In this document: one piece after another, positions 8,627 through 16,916 of the stretch
How the letters are laid out: each line of letters starts with the position of its first letter
Numbering within the stretch: position 1 is the stretch's first letter
Source of the DNA: RGIG3102 sp964369975
Lineage (GTDB): Bacteria > Bacillota > Clostridia > Oscillospirales > Ruminococcaceae
DNA: 64,000 nt
NCBI GenBank assembly: GCA_964369975.1
Contig: CAYJFZ010000008.1
Span: forward strand, 1-64,000
Direction: 5' to 3'
Made by a program: the position numbers and the translations under genes
The notes under the pieces: model-generated
Told to the model about the DNA's origin: nothing
Database searches by the model: none
Seen by the model: the letters and a program-made list of their open reading frames with translations, nothing else

Positions 8627-8670
8627 AAGCCTACCATAAATTGATATTTTTTTCAACATATGATAGGCTT
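8627..8670 (-). promoter_or_regulatory. Intercistronic stem-loop between oppF and the binding-protein gene
   Basis: Arms AAGCCTACCATA (8627-8638) and TATGATAGGCTT (8659-8670) pair over 12 bp with one wobble. On the minus strand, the direction of the genes, no T-run follows, so it does not look like a terminator for this operon. It could be an mRNA-stability or processing element giving the binding protein more mRNA than the ATPases. Confidence 0.5.
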
Positions 8671-8698
8671 TTGTATCCAATTTGTATTATTTAAATTG

Positions 8699-9694
8699 TT
8701 ATTTATTATATTCAAATTTCAAATTGTTATCTTTTATTTCTTTGTATCTATGACAAGCTACAAAATGCTCTGGTAGTACTTCTTCTAATAATGGTGTTTC
8801 ATTTATACATCTATCAACAACAAAAGGACAACGAGCCGCAAAACGACAGCCAACTTTTGGATTGATTGGTGAAGTGATTTCACCTTCTAAAACAATTTTA
8901 TTGCTTTTTTCTAAAACATTAGTTGAAGGAATAGCTGATAAAAGTGCTACTGTATATGGATGAAGTGGTGAATTGAAGATGTCATTTTTAGGAGCTTTTT
9001 CAATCATTTGCCCTAAGTACATAACGCCTATTTCGTTTGAGATATGTTTTACAACAGATAAATCGTGCGAGATAAACATATAAGTTAAGCCCATTTTTCT
9101 TTGTAGTTCCATAAGCAGGTTTAATATCTGTGCTTGAATAGAAACATCAAGCGCTGAAACTGGCTCATCACATACAATGAATTTTGGATTAATTGAAAGT
9201 GCCCTTGCTATAACAACCCTTTGACGACGACCGCCATCAAATTCGTGAGGATATTGGTTATAAGAACGAAGTGGCAGACCTACTAAGTCCATTAACTCTT
9301 CAACTCTTTTTCTTCTTTCTGGTTCTGTTGCATAAATTTTATGCAGTTTTAGTGGCTCTTCGATAATTTGGCCAACTGTCATACGAGGATTAAGTGATGC
9401 ATAAGGATCTTGGAAGATAATTTGCATACTTTGTCTCATAAGACGCATTTCATCGTCTGATAAATTATTTACATCAATACCATCATATAGCACCTCACCA
9501 CTTGTAGCCTCGTGTAATCTTAAGATAACACGGCCTAAAGTAGATTTACCACAACCTGACTCGCCAACTATACCTAAAGTTTCACCTTTTTTAATAGTTA
9601 AGTTAACATCATCAACTGCGTGCAGATAGCCCGCTGGCACTGAAAAGTATTTTTTCAAACGCTTAGTTTCTATAAGGATATCTTTCTTTTCCAT
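8699..9694 (-). CDS. oppF: Oligopeptide/dipeptide ABC transporter ATP-binding protein (OppF/DppF-like)
   Basis: A 331-aa cytoplasmic ATPase that powers the importer together with the adjacent OppD-like subunit. Walker A is GESGCGKST (44-52), Walker B FIVCDE (173-178), and the H-loop is in FISHDLSV. The signature motif, normally LSGGQ, reads FDGGRRQR (152-159), so the serine that contacts the bound nucleotide is Asp. I recall similar variants among clostridial OppF-like proteins, so this is probably a subfamily trait with asymmetric ATP sites. The C-terminal oligopeptide-binding extension has the CRFAARCPFVVDRC cysteine cluster. Its ATG overlaps the oppD stop codon (TAATG). Confidence 0.93.
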   Translation of the reverse strand: MEKKDILIETKRLKKYFSVPAGYLHAVDDVNLTIKKGETLGIVGESGCGKSTLGRVILRLHEATSGEVLYDGIDVNNLSDDEMRLMRQSMQIIFQDPYASLNPRMTVGQIIEEPLKLHKIYATEPERRKRVEELMDLVGLPLRSYNQYPHEFDGGRRQRVVIARALSINPKFIVCDEPVSALDVSIQAQILNLLMELQRKMGLTYMFISHDLSVVKHISNEIGVMYLGQMIEKAPKNDIFNSPLHPYTVALLSAIPSTNVLEKSNKIVLEGEITSPINPKVGCRFAARCPFVVDRCINETPLLEEVLPEHFVACHRYKEIKDNNLKFEYNK

Positions 9695-10671
9695 TATTTA
9701 TCCCCTTTCGCAAATACATCAAAGTGGCACATAAATGAGTGATCATCACCTTGAACTTTTGGTTGCTGTGTTTTACATACATCTTTACAGAAGCGACATC
9801 TTGGATGGAAGAAACAACCTGTAGGTAGTTCTGCTGCATTTGAAATTTGACCTTCAATAGGTACAAGTTCTGTTGCATCATCATCAAGTTTTGGAATTGA
9901 GTCAAATAAACCTTTTGTATATGGATGTTTTGGATTTAAGTAAACATCTTTTACATTACCAGTTTCAACTATTTGACCTGCGTACATAATTGCAACTCTA
10001 TCGCAAGTTTCAGCAACAACACCTAAGTCATGAGTGATAAGTAGCATAGCCATTTCATATTTATGACGAAGGTCATTAATTATTTCTAAAACCTGTGCTT
10101 GAATAGTAACATCAAGTGCTGTTGTAGGCTCATCAGCTATTAATAATCTTGGATTACATAATAGGCTCATCGCTATAACAACCCTTTGTTTTTGACCACC
10201 AGAGAATTGGTGTGGGTAGTCATCGTATCTATCTTTTTTAACACCAACGATTTCTAAAAGCTCAATAACTCTTTCTTTTGCTTGTGCTTTTGATACTTTG
10301 TTGTGAGTAGTTACGATTTCACTAAGCTGTGCACCCACTGTCAAAGTAGGGTTTAAAGCTGTCATTGGATCTTGGAATATCATAGCAATACCGCTTCCAC
10401 GCATTGCTTGATTTTCTTTATCTGTATTGTAAATTACATTTTTGCCCTCAAAGTTAATTTCACCATCAGCTATAACACCTGGTGGGTCTGGAACAAGTTG
10501 CATAATTGATAAAGCTGTTGTTGTTTTACCAGCACCTGTTTCACCAACTAAACCTAAACTTTGTCCTTTTTCTATAGCAAGGTTAATTCCGTTTACAGCT
10601 TTTGCTGTCATATCATCTGTTACATAATGAACATGTAAATTTTTAATATCTAAAATTGTATTTTTTTCCAT
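9694..10671 (-). CDS. oppD: Oligopeptide/dipeptide ABC transporter ATP-binding protein (OppD/DppD-like)
   Basis: A 325-aa ATPase subunit partnered with the OppF-like protein. Walker A is GETGAGKTT, the signature FSGGQKQRVVIA is canonical, Walker B is LLIADEPTTALD, and the H-loop is in LLITHDLGVVAE. The C-terminal oligopeptide extension carries the cysteine cluster CFFHPRCRFCKDVC, which binds an iron-sulfur cluster in some studied homologues. It follows oppC by 15 bp, and its stop overlaps the oppF start by one base. It is part of the oppB-oppC-oppD-oppF-binding protein operon transcribed from 13.8 kb. Confidence 0.94.
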   Translation of the reverse strand: MEKNTILDIKNLHVHYVTDDMTAKAVNGINLAIEKGQSLGLVGETGAGKTTTALSIMQLVPDPPGVIADGEINFEGKNVIYNTDKENQAMRGSGIAMIFQDPMTALNPTLTVGAQLSEIVTTHNKVSKAQAKERVIELLEIVGVKKDRYDDYPHQFSGGQKQRVVIAMSLLCNPRLLIADEPTTALDVTIQAQVLEIINDLRHKYEMAMLLITHDLGVVAETCDRVAIMYAGQIVETGNVKDVYLNPKHPYTKGLFDSIPKLDDDATELVPIEGQISNAAELPTGCFFHPRCRFCKDVCKTQQPKVQGDDHSFMCHFDVFAKGDK

Positions 10672-10686
10672 CTTATTAACCTCCTA

Positions 10687-12243
10687 TTATTTAAGTTTTG
10701 GATCAAGCGCATCACGAAGTCCATCACCGAAGTAGTTGAAAGATAAAACTAACATAATGATTGCAAGACCTGGGAAAATCGCTATGTACGGGTTAGTTTC
10801 AAGGTAAGTTGAACCAGCTTTTAATATATTACCCCATTCTGGAATATGTGACTCAACACCTAAACCAAGGTAAGATAGACTTGAAGTTGATAAAACAGCT
10901 GAACCTATACCCATTGTAGCTCTTACGATAACCGGAGCTAATGCATTTGGAATTATGTGCTTGAATATAATTGTTGAATTTTTAGCACCACAAGCCTTTG
11001 CCGCTTCTACGAATTCTTGACCAGCAAGACCTAAAACTGTAGCCCTAACTGTTCTTGCATAAGATGGGATACCACCTATTGATAAAGCTAAGATTAAGTT
11101 TGTTGTACTAATACCGAAAGCTGCTATGATAGCGATAGCAAGTAAGATACCAGGAACTGCATATAATACATCTAATAAACGCATTATTGTGTTTTCTGTT
11201 CTACCGCCGTAGTAGCCTGAGATAGCACCTAATAGCCCGCCTATCATAATAGGCACTACTGTTGCTATTAAACCGATAACAAGTGAAATTCTTGCACCGA
11301 ATACTATTCTTGTGAATACACAACGACCAAATTGGTCAGTACCAAATGGGAACTGTAAACTTGGTGATTGTAATAAAGCTGAGTAGTCATTTAAAGTAGC
11401 TACATTATAATCAAAAGTTAGGTTTGAACCTATTGAAACTGAGATTAGAAAAACTACTATAAACATACCTACAGCCGCCATGTAGTTTTTGAATAGACGA
11501 CGAACAACATCAACCCATTCAACGCTTAAGTTTTCATTTTTGTTTTTATATTTTGCTAATGTGATAAAGCCCATTAATAATGAGAATACATTACCTGTTA
11601 AGCCCCCTACTATGCCTATATAAGCAAATGGTAGAAACTTTTTATCTGGTTTTTTATCGTTTGTATATTTTCCTGCTAAAACAACAGTCACTAAATTTAT
11701 TACTGAATATGCACCGTAGATACCAATACCAATCCAGAATGTTGATACTTGCTGTGGTTTTAATAAATTAATAAGTGATAAAACAACTATAAATACAGAT
11801 GTTAATAGTGAATATACTGCTAATTGGTATTCTATAGTTTTTTCTTTTTGAATTAGCATAAAACCAGCTATGAACATAAAGAAGTTACCTGTGAATACAA
11901 AAGGAATTAAGATATAACCTAACATTCTTGTACCTTTTGATATTTCTCCATCACCTGAAGTTACTTCTTTTATGATTTTTGATGTTATAAAGTATTGTAA
12001 TACAAACTGTACAAAATACACCGCTGCTGCTGCTAATGCAATTGTATTGATTTCTAAGTCTTCATTACCGCCTGTCACTAACGCGATAAAGTCAACTGAT
12101 GAAATTAAAGCTACTAATACGATAGCTATTGAAACTTGCCATGCAAGTCTTGAAGTTGTAAACTCCAAAGAGCCGCTTAATTTACGTTTTTGGACTTTTT
12201 TTGTATAATAATCAAGTCCTATATTTTTTTCTTGTTTAGCCAT
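10687..12243 (-). CDS. oppC: OppC/DppC-like ABC permease with extra N-terminal membrane domain
   Basis: An integral membrane permease subunit of 518 aa, where OppC proteins usually have about 300. Residues from about 245 are canonical: FKNYMAAVGMFIVVFLI, GTDQFGRCVFTRI (301-313), GARISL, and the ATPase-coupling EAA loop EAAKACGAKNSTIIFKHIIPN near 412. The first 240 residues are an addition with about six hydrophobic helices (roughly 34-56, 66-88, 107-131, 140-162, 168-190, 205-230) and short polar loops. I do not recognise this domain. ATG 12243 has AGGAGGT upstream and the frame is continuous, so the length is not an artefact of start choice. It lies 15 bp after oppB. Confidence 0.9.
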   Translation of the reverse strand: MAKQEKNIGLDYYTKKVQKRKLSGSLEFTTSRLAWQVSIAIVLVALISSVDFIALVTGGNEDLEINTIALAAAAVYFVQFVLQYFITSKIIKEVTSGDGEISKGTRMLGYILIPFVFTGNFFMFIAGFMLIQKEKTIEYQLAVYSLLTSVFIVVLSLINLLKPQQVSTFWIGIGIYGAYSVINLVTVVLAGKYTNDKKPDKKFLPFAYIGIVGGLTGNVFSLLMGFITLAKYKNKNENLSVEWVDVVRRLFKNYMAAVGMFIVVFLISVSIGSNLTFDYNVATLNDYSALLQSPSLQFPFGTDQFGRCVFTRIVFGARISLVIGLIATVVPIMIGGLLGAISGYYGGRTENTIMRLLDVLYAVPGILLAIAIIAAFGISTTNLILALSIGGIPSYARTVRATVLGLAGQEFVEAAKACGAKNSTIIFKHIIPNALAPVIVRATMGIGSAVLSTSSLSYLGLGVESHIPEWGNILKAGSTYLETNPYIAIFPGLAIIMLVLSFNYFGDGLRDALDPKLK

Positions 12244-12258
12244 TACAGTTTACCTCCT

Positions 12259-13671
12259 CTAATAGTTTTTCATTTTTGATTTGATTCGTGGATCGATTAG
12301 TGCATATAAGATATCTACTAATAAGTTAACTAAACTTATTACAATTGAGATATATACAACACCTGCTAAAACAACAGGAGTATCAGGAATAAATTGTTTA
12401 TCGACTAAGTATGAACCTAAACCGTTAATGTTAAATACTTTTTCTGTAACTGATGAACCACCAAGCATACCACCAAATTGCATACCGATAACAGTGATGA
12501 TTGGAATTAAAGCATTACCTAAGATGTGCTTTAAAACAACTTTATGTTCAGGTAAGCCTTTCGCTCTTGCAGTTAAGATATAGTCTGAGTTTTTAACTTC
12601 AAGCATTGATGAACGAGTCATACGAGCAACCGAAGCTGACATACCTGTACCTAAAACAATAGATGGCATAATCAAACTTGTCCACTCACCTACTTGATAA
12701 GTCGCTGGTAGTATATGATTATTGATAGAGAAGTTTAATATTAAGATTAAACCTAACCAGAAGTTTGGTATTGATAGACCGATTAAAGCTATAAACATAA
12801 AGATATAGTCAAATGATGAATATTGTTTAATAGCTGAAATGATACCTGATGGGATAGCAATTGAAACTGATACGAAAACAGCCCAAAACGCAACTACCAT
12901 TGTAGTTGGGAATTTGTTCATAATAGCTGTTGCGATATCTTCATTACCTTGATAAGAGTTTCCTAAATCAAATGTAATTAAGTTTGTAAACGCATCAAAT
13001 AATTGAACTATGTAAGGTTGGTCTAAACCGTAAACCCTATTCCATTGTTCTATTTGTTCAAGTGTTGCTGTTTGACCTAAGATATTGATAGCTGGATCAA
13101 GTGGTGAAATAAATAAAATAGTGAAAACTAAGAATGTTACACCAAATAATACGAATATCATCATAAATAAACGGTCAGTTATATATTTACTGATAGGATT
13201 AGCAAATAATATCATTAAGAAATATAATGGAAATGATACTATAAAAGAAAGAATCCTTGTAAAAGGATTTTGCATTGCGCTTTCAAAACATGAACCAATG
13301 GTTACTTGTTTTACACCTTTTACTTCCGCTCTTTCGCTCGCTTTATCCTTTAATATAGTTTTAAAGTTTTTATCTGCTATAGCTTGCGCTTGGCTTGATA
13401 TTTCAGCTTGTGAAATTTCCTTTTTGAAATACTGATTTTTCTTCGTTACATGCATTGTAGCATCTTTTAATAACTCTTCTTTTAAGCCAGATGCTGCTAA
13501 CTCACTTTCTACTTCTTTGTATAAAGTATTATACTCATCTTTGCCTTTTTTAGATAAATAGCTTAGATAAAGTGGAATCATTGTAAAAATCCCTAAAATA
13601 TTAACCCAAAAACGATAAGTAGAATTCCTATACATTCTATTAAATGTATTAGTAATTTTTTTAATACTCAT
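12259..13671 (-). CDS. oppB: OppB/DppB-like ABC permease with N-terminal extension
   Basis: The first gene of the importer operon, 470 aa compared with about 310 for typical OppB. Canonical sequence starts near residue 160 (ITDRLFMMIFVLFGVTFLVF) and includes YGLDQPYIVQ, FPTTMVVAFWAV and the coupling loop DYILTARAKGLPEHKVVLKH. The added N-terminus has a helix at about 20-40, a charged segment rich in Lys and Glu (about 41-130) that may be a coiled coil, and another helix at about 138-157. The function of the extension is unknown. ATG 13671 follows AAAGGGGG. A strong sigma-A promoter with an overlapping palindrome lies about 110 bp upstream. Confidence 0.9.
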   Translation of the reverse strand: MSIKKITNTFNRMYRNSTYRFWVNILGIFTMIPLYLSYLSKKGKDEYNTLYKEVESELAASGLKEELLKDATMHVTKKNQYFKKEISQAEISSQAQAIADKNFKTILKDKASERAEVKGVKQVTIGSCFESAMQNPFTRILSFIVSFPLYFLMILFANPISKYITDRLFMMIFVLFGVTFLVFTILFISPLDPAINILGQTATLEQIEQWNRVYGLDQPYIVQLFDAFTNLITFDLGNSYQGNEDIATAIMNKFPTTMVVAFWAVFVSVSIAIPSGIISAIKQYSSFDYIFMFIALIGLSIPNFWLGLILILNFSINNHILPATYQVGEWTSLIMPSIVLGTGMSASVARMTRSSMLEVKNSDYILTARAKGLPEHKVVLKHILGNALIPIITVIGMQFGGMLGGSSVTEKVFNINGLGSYLVDKQFIPDTPVVLAGVVYISIVISLVNLLVDILYALIDPRIKSKMKNY

Positions 13672-13774
13672 TGTACATAGCCCCCTTTTTTTCTACTTTC
13701 TTGTTTTTTTGTTGATTTCACAATATGTTTAGTCTGCTTTTGTGCAAAATAACCATTTATTTGAAATTAACTTA

Positions 13775-13790
13775 ATTTAGTATACTAAAT
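13775..13790. promoter_or_regulatory. Palindrome over the opp -10 box, candidate operator
   Basis: ATTTAGTATACTAAAT is a perfect 16-bp palindrome centred on the -10 box of the predicted opp promoter. A dimeric repressor bound here would block transcription. The regulator is not known. Confidence 0.45.
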
Positions 13791-13807
13791 AAAATAAGAA
13801 AAGTCAA
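13779..13807 (-). promoter_or_regulatory. Predicted sigma-A promoter of the opp operon
   Basis: On the minus strand: TTGACT (13802-13807), a 17-bp spacer and TATACT (13779-13784). This is the best match to consensus in the left part of the window and lies about 110 bp upstream of the oppB start. Confidence 0.75.
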
Positions 13808-14235
13808 CAAATAATATTTATAAAAGTGTGAAAATTGTCAATTTAGATATTTTAAAATTAAAGTTTTGTTTATTATTATTTAATTAATTAAGTAGTTTGC
13901 AATTAAACTCTTTATTAAATAAAGTTTATTCATACAATATTCATTCTATTATATATATTGCACATTTTCCGCACTTTTTAATTGTTTGTTTTGCCAAAAT
14001 TATCAGTTATTTTTATCACAACTATTTTTGTGCATAACCACAAAAAGCGATAGCTTGAGTTAGAGCATTTAGCAAATTCATTAAAATATACTGCTGTAAT
14101 TTTTATTTATTGTCTTTTAAAAATGCACAGCTTTAAAAAAATATACAAATAAGACTATTATATTACATATAGTTTTGTTTTTTTATCCATTTTTTTATAA
14201 ATTAACAAAATTTTTGTTTATTTTTATTTAAATAT
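13808..14235. other. AT-rich divergent intergenic region with a small inverted repeat
   Basis: This region separates the leftward opp operon from the rightward chemoreceptor gene. It holds a short hairpin TTTTTGTG / CACAAAAA (14025-14046) without a T-run and no convincing gene. A -10-like TATAAT at 14240-14245 may serve the chemoreceptor gene, but I see no good -35 box and no sigma-D match. Confidence 0.35.
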
Positions 14236-14298
14236 AGTATATAATATATGTATATGTTCTTAGATAATTTTAACTTAAAGTTTAAGGAGACCTTTCTG

Positions 14299-16089
14299 AT
14301 GAAAAATTTAAAAATAATGGCTAAACTCAGTATTTCCCTTGGGATTATTCTAATCCTATTAGTTTTCAGTGCATACTCTGGCTCAAGCAGTGTTAGCACT
14401 ATCCACTCTAAATTTATTGATTTTCATAATTATGGTTATGCTGCAACTTACAATTTATACAATGCTCACAAAAGTTTTGATTCTTCTGTACTGATTTTAT
14501 CAAACAGTATCATTTTAGAAGACGAAGAAGCTTTCATCGAAACTTACGAAGAATCTTCCGCTTTAATTTCTAATATGTTAGAGGAATTAAATACTTTAAA
14601 AGGGCGATTCGAATCAAATGAGGTGACAGAACAAATTGGCTCAATTACTACTAATCTTTCTAATATGCAACAATCAAAATTAGAAACTTACAACTTTATT
14701 GTTGAAGATTCTAACTTTAGAGCTGCTGAAGAAGTTTACTTTACACAAGTTATAGATTATTATGAGCAAATAAATGCAAACTTCATCGACTTATCAATAG
14801 CTATGCACGCAAATGCAGATACCAAATATAATAGTGCTGCTACATATACTCAAACAGCAGTTTATGCTTTAGTAGTAATTGGCGTTATCGCTTTAATAAT
14901 TACAGTATTCTTAGGCTATGTATTAACAAAGTATCTAACAAGACCAATTAAAGAAATCGAAACAGCTTTTGAAGCTTTAGCAAATGCTGATTTTGATAAT
15001 GCTACTATAACATACGAATCAAAAGATGAGTACGGCATATTAGCAGAAAATATAAGAAATACAATCCAAAGTATCAAAGTTATCATTAATGATATAGATG
15101 AAAAACTATCCTTATTAGCTCAAGGTAATTTTGTTATTGATAATACTAACGATAGCTCTTACATAGGCGAGTATGCTCGTATCAAATTATCAATTGAAAA
15201 CTTTGTTCAAAAAATAAACAGTACATTATTACAAGTTAATCAAGCCGCTTTACAAGTTTCAGAAGGTTCTGAACAAGTTGCAGCTGGCTCACAAGCCTTA
15301 GCACAAGGTTCTACAGAGCAGGCTAACTCTATTCAAGAATTACTTGATAATGTAAACTCAATTTCTCAGCAAGTTAATTCAACTGCTGAAAATGCAAAAC
15401 AAGCAAGTATCGTAGCGAGCAAATCAAATGATGCTATCGTATTAAATAATGAACAAATGAAATCTATGATGGATTCAATGAATGAAATTGATTCTAAATC
15501 AAAAGAAATTAATAAAATCATTAAAACTATCGAAGATATCGCTTTCCAAACAAATATATTGGCTCTTAATGCTGCTGTTGAAGCTGCAAGAGCAGGTAGC
15601 GCTGGTAAAGGCTTTGCTGTTGTTGCTGATGAAGTAAGAAACCTTGCCGCAAAATCAGCTGATGCTGCAAATAATACAACACTATTAATAGAAGCTTCTA
15701 TTGCAGCTATTGACCGTGGTGTTCAATTAGCCCAATCTACTGCTGACAGCTTATTGAATGTTGTTGGCGATGTTAAATCTTCAACTGATTTAATGAAAGA
15801 AATTTCAGCAGTTACAGGTGAGCAAGCTATAGCTATTGAACAAGTAACTATAGGCCTTGACCAAGTTTCGGCTGTTGTTCAAACTAACTCAGCTACTTCA
15901 GAAGAAAGTGCTGCTGCAAGTGAAGAATTATCCAGCCAAGCTATAATGCTACAACAATTAATTTCAGCATTCAAATTAGATAATGATGGCATCATCGTAG
16001 ATGTTGATACTTACGATGACAGCTATGAAGCAGTTAGTGATACTGAAGTTGTTGAAGAATTTGTTGAAACAGAAGATGATAAATATTAA
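14299..16089 (+). CDS. Methyl-accepting chemotaxis protein
   Basis: A transmembrane chemoreceptor that controls CheA through CheW. ATG 14299 (AAGGAG 9 bases upstream) gives 596 aa. Helix TM1 is about 9-28, followed by a helical ligand domain of about 160 residues (four-helix-bundle type), TM2 about 187-209, a HAMP domain to about 262, and a cytoplasmic signalling domain. The highly conserved hairpin tip DIAFQTNILALNAAVEAAR is intact. There is no C-terminal CheR-tethering pentapeptide. The acidic tail is rich in Asp and Glu. It is the only chemoreceptor in the window and is monocistronic, with its own terminator. The ligand is unknown. Confidence 0.95.
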   Translation: MKNLKIMAKLSISLGIILILLVFSAYSGSSSVSTIHSKFIDFHNYGYAATYNLYNAHKSFDSSVLILSNSIILEDEEAFIETYEESSALISNMLEELNTLKGRFESNEVTEQIGSITTNLSNMQQSKLETYNFIVEDSNFRAAEEVYFTQVIDYYEQINANFIDLSIAMHANADTKYNSAATYTQTAVYALVVIGVIALIITVFLGYVLTKYLTRPIKEIETAFEALANADFDNATITYESKDEYGILAENIRNTIQSIKVIINDIDEKLSLLAQGNFVIDNTNDSSYIGEYARIKLSIENFVQKINSTLLQVNQAALQVSEGSEQVAAGSQALAQGSTEQANSIQELLDNVNSISQQVNSTAENAKQASIVASKSNDAIVLNNEQMKSMMDSMNEIDSKSKEINKIIKTIEDIAFQTNILALNAAVEAARAGSAGKGFAVVADEVRNLAAKSADAANNTTLLIEASIAAIDRGVQLAQSTADSLLNVVGDVKSSTDLMKEISAVTGEQAIAIEQVTIGLDQVSAVVQTNSATSEESAAASEELSSQAIMLQQLISAFKLDNDGIIVDVDTYDDSYEAVSDTEVVEEFVETEDDKY

Positions 16090-16106
16090 TATAAAAATAA
16101 TATAAG

Positions 16107-16140
16107 AAAAACACCCTCTTTATAAAGAGGGTGTTTTTTT
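16107..16140. terminator. Bidirectional terminator between chemoreceptor and GNAT genes
   Basis: Hairpin AAAACACCCTCTTTA / TAAAGAGGGTGTTTT ends in a T-run. The stop codon of the convergent acetyltransferase gene (16139-16141) lies in this T-run, so the two genes share one terminator with almost no space. Confidence 0.93.
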
Positions 16141-16552
16141 AAAAGAATTTTACATAAAAATATTTTGTTAGCAATGGGGTTTGCTTATTCTCTCTTATAA
16201 ATTCTAAAGTAAAACCACATTTTTCATAAAATAATGGTGCTTGAAATTTATTCGTGACTAGATTAATATTGTTAAATCCTTTATTTTTATAATGATTTTC
16301 TACTGCATTGAGTAGTTTTCTTCCTATACCTTGATTTCTATACTCTTTAAAAACTACAATATCATCTATATAAATTTCCCTATAACAAGTATATCCACTT
16401 ATTAAACCACAAACTTCATCATCTTCATTTGCTGTAAAATAAAAAGGAGTGTATGCGCATATTATATTATTTAATTTTTCATATTCTTCATGCTCATTCA
16501 CTGCTTTTTTTATAAGTTCTTTTGAAACTCCATTTTTAAAATCTATTTTCAT
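16139..16552 (-). CDS. GNAT family N-acetyltransferase
   Basis: A 137-aa protein of the GCN5-related acetyltransferase fold, which transfers acetyl from acetyl-CoA to an amine. The acetyl-CoA pyrophosphate loop is visible as YRNQGIGRKLLNAVE (Q/RxxGxG/A pattern), preceded by the beta-strand IYIDDIVVFKE and followed by NLVTNKFQAPLFYEKCGF, the typical final motif. The substrate is unknown. It stands alone between two hairpin terminators, so it is probably monocistronic. No functional link to the chemotaxis neighbours is evident. Confidence 0.88.
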   Translation of the reverse strand: MKIDFKNGVSKELIKKAVNEHEEYEKLNNIICAYTPFYFTANEDDEVCGLISGYTCYREIYIDDIVVFKEYRNQGIGRKLLNAVENHYKNKGFNNINLVTNKFQAPLFYEKCGFTLEFIRENKQTPLLTKYFYVKFF

Positions 16553-16641
16553 TTACTACCTCGATTTTTATACTAAAATGTTAATACTTTACATTTTACT
16601 GTTTAAGATATATTTATAAAAAAATATAAATCTAAATAATG

Positions 16642-16666
16642 AAAACACCCTATATAGGGTGTTTTT
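16642..16666. terminator. Terminator after csrA, end of the flgM-csrA operon
   Basis: Hairpin AAAACACCC / GGGTGTTTT around TATATA, T/A-rich on both sides. It directly follows the csrA stop codon on the minus strand. Confidence 0.85.
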
Positions 16667-16667
16667 A

Positions 16668-16913
16668 TTATTTATCTGTTTTATTTGACTTATTATTTTT
16701 AATAAGCTGCTTAATAGTGTCAATTTGTTCTTTTTTAACACTTGCCATTTTATTAGCATCTGCAGCTTCTATTAATTCTTGCCTTAAGATTTTTACTTCT
16801 TTTGGTGCATCAATAGCAAGACGCACTCCATCTTGAGTTATCTCAATTACCTGCACTGTAATATTATCAGAAATAACTATGCTTTGTCCTTTTTTCCTTT
16901 GTAAAATAAGCAT
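16668..16913 (-). CDS. csrA: Translational regulator CsrA
   Basis: A small dimeric RNA-binding protein (81 aa) that represses translation by binding GGA motifs in hairpin loops. The start MLILQRKKGQSIVI and the region IEITQDGVRLAIDAPKEVKILRQEL match the CsrA fold, including the conserved LILxRKxGxS and VxIGIxAPxxVxVxR-type positions. Neighbouring fliW encodes its protein antagonist, 3 bp upstream. In Bacillus subtilis, CsrA binds the flagellin leader. The flagellin leader in this window has two fitting hairpins (58905-58926 and 58930-58949), so the target is probably in the same locus. It is the last gene of the sigma-D-driven flgM operon. Confidence 0.96.
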   Translation of the reverse strand: MLILQRKKGQSIVISDNITVQVIEITQDGVRLAIDAPKEVKILRQELIEAADANKMASVKKEQIDTIKQLIKNNKSNKTDK

Positions 16914-16916
16914 ATA

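Noticed and set aside
9663..9905. 80-codon leftward frame at the oppD/oppF junction
   Set aside because: It lies inside oppD in another frame and lacks a ribosome site; the oppD frame has all family motifs.
14025..14046. Small hairpin TTTTTGTG/CACAAAAA as a terminator or small RNA
   Set aside because: There is no T-run on either side and no promoter or transcript evidence, so I list it only within the intergenic region.
14202..14399. Leftward 65-codon frame over the chemoreceptor start
   Set aside because: It is antisense to the chemoreceptor promoter and N-terminus, with AT-driven composition and no ribosome site.
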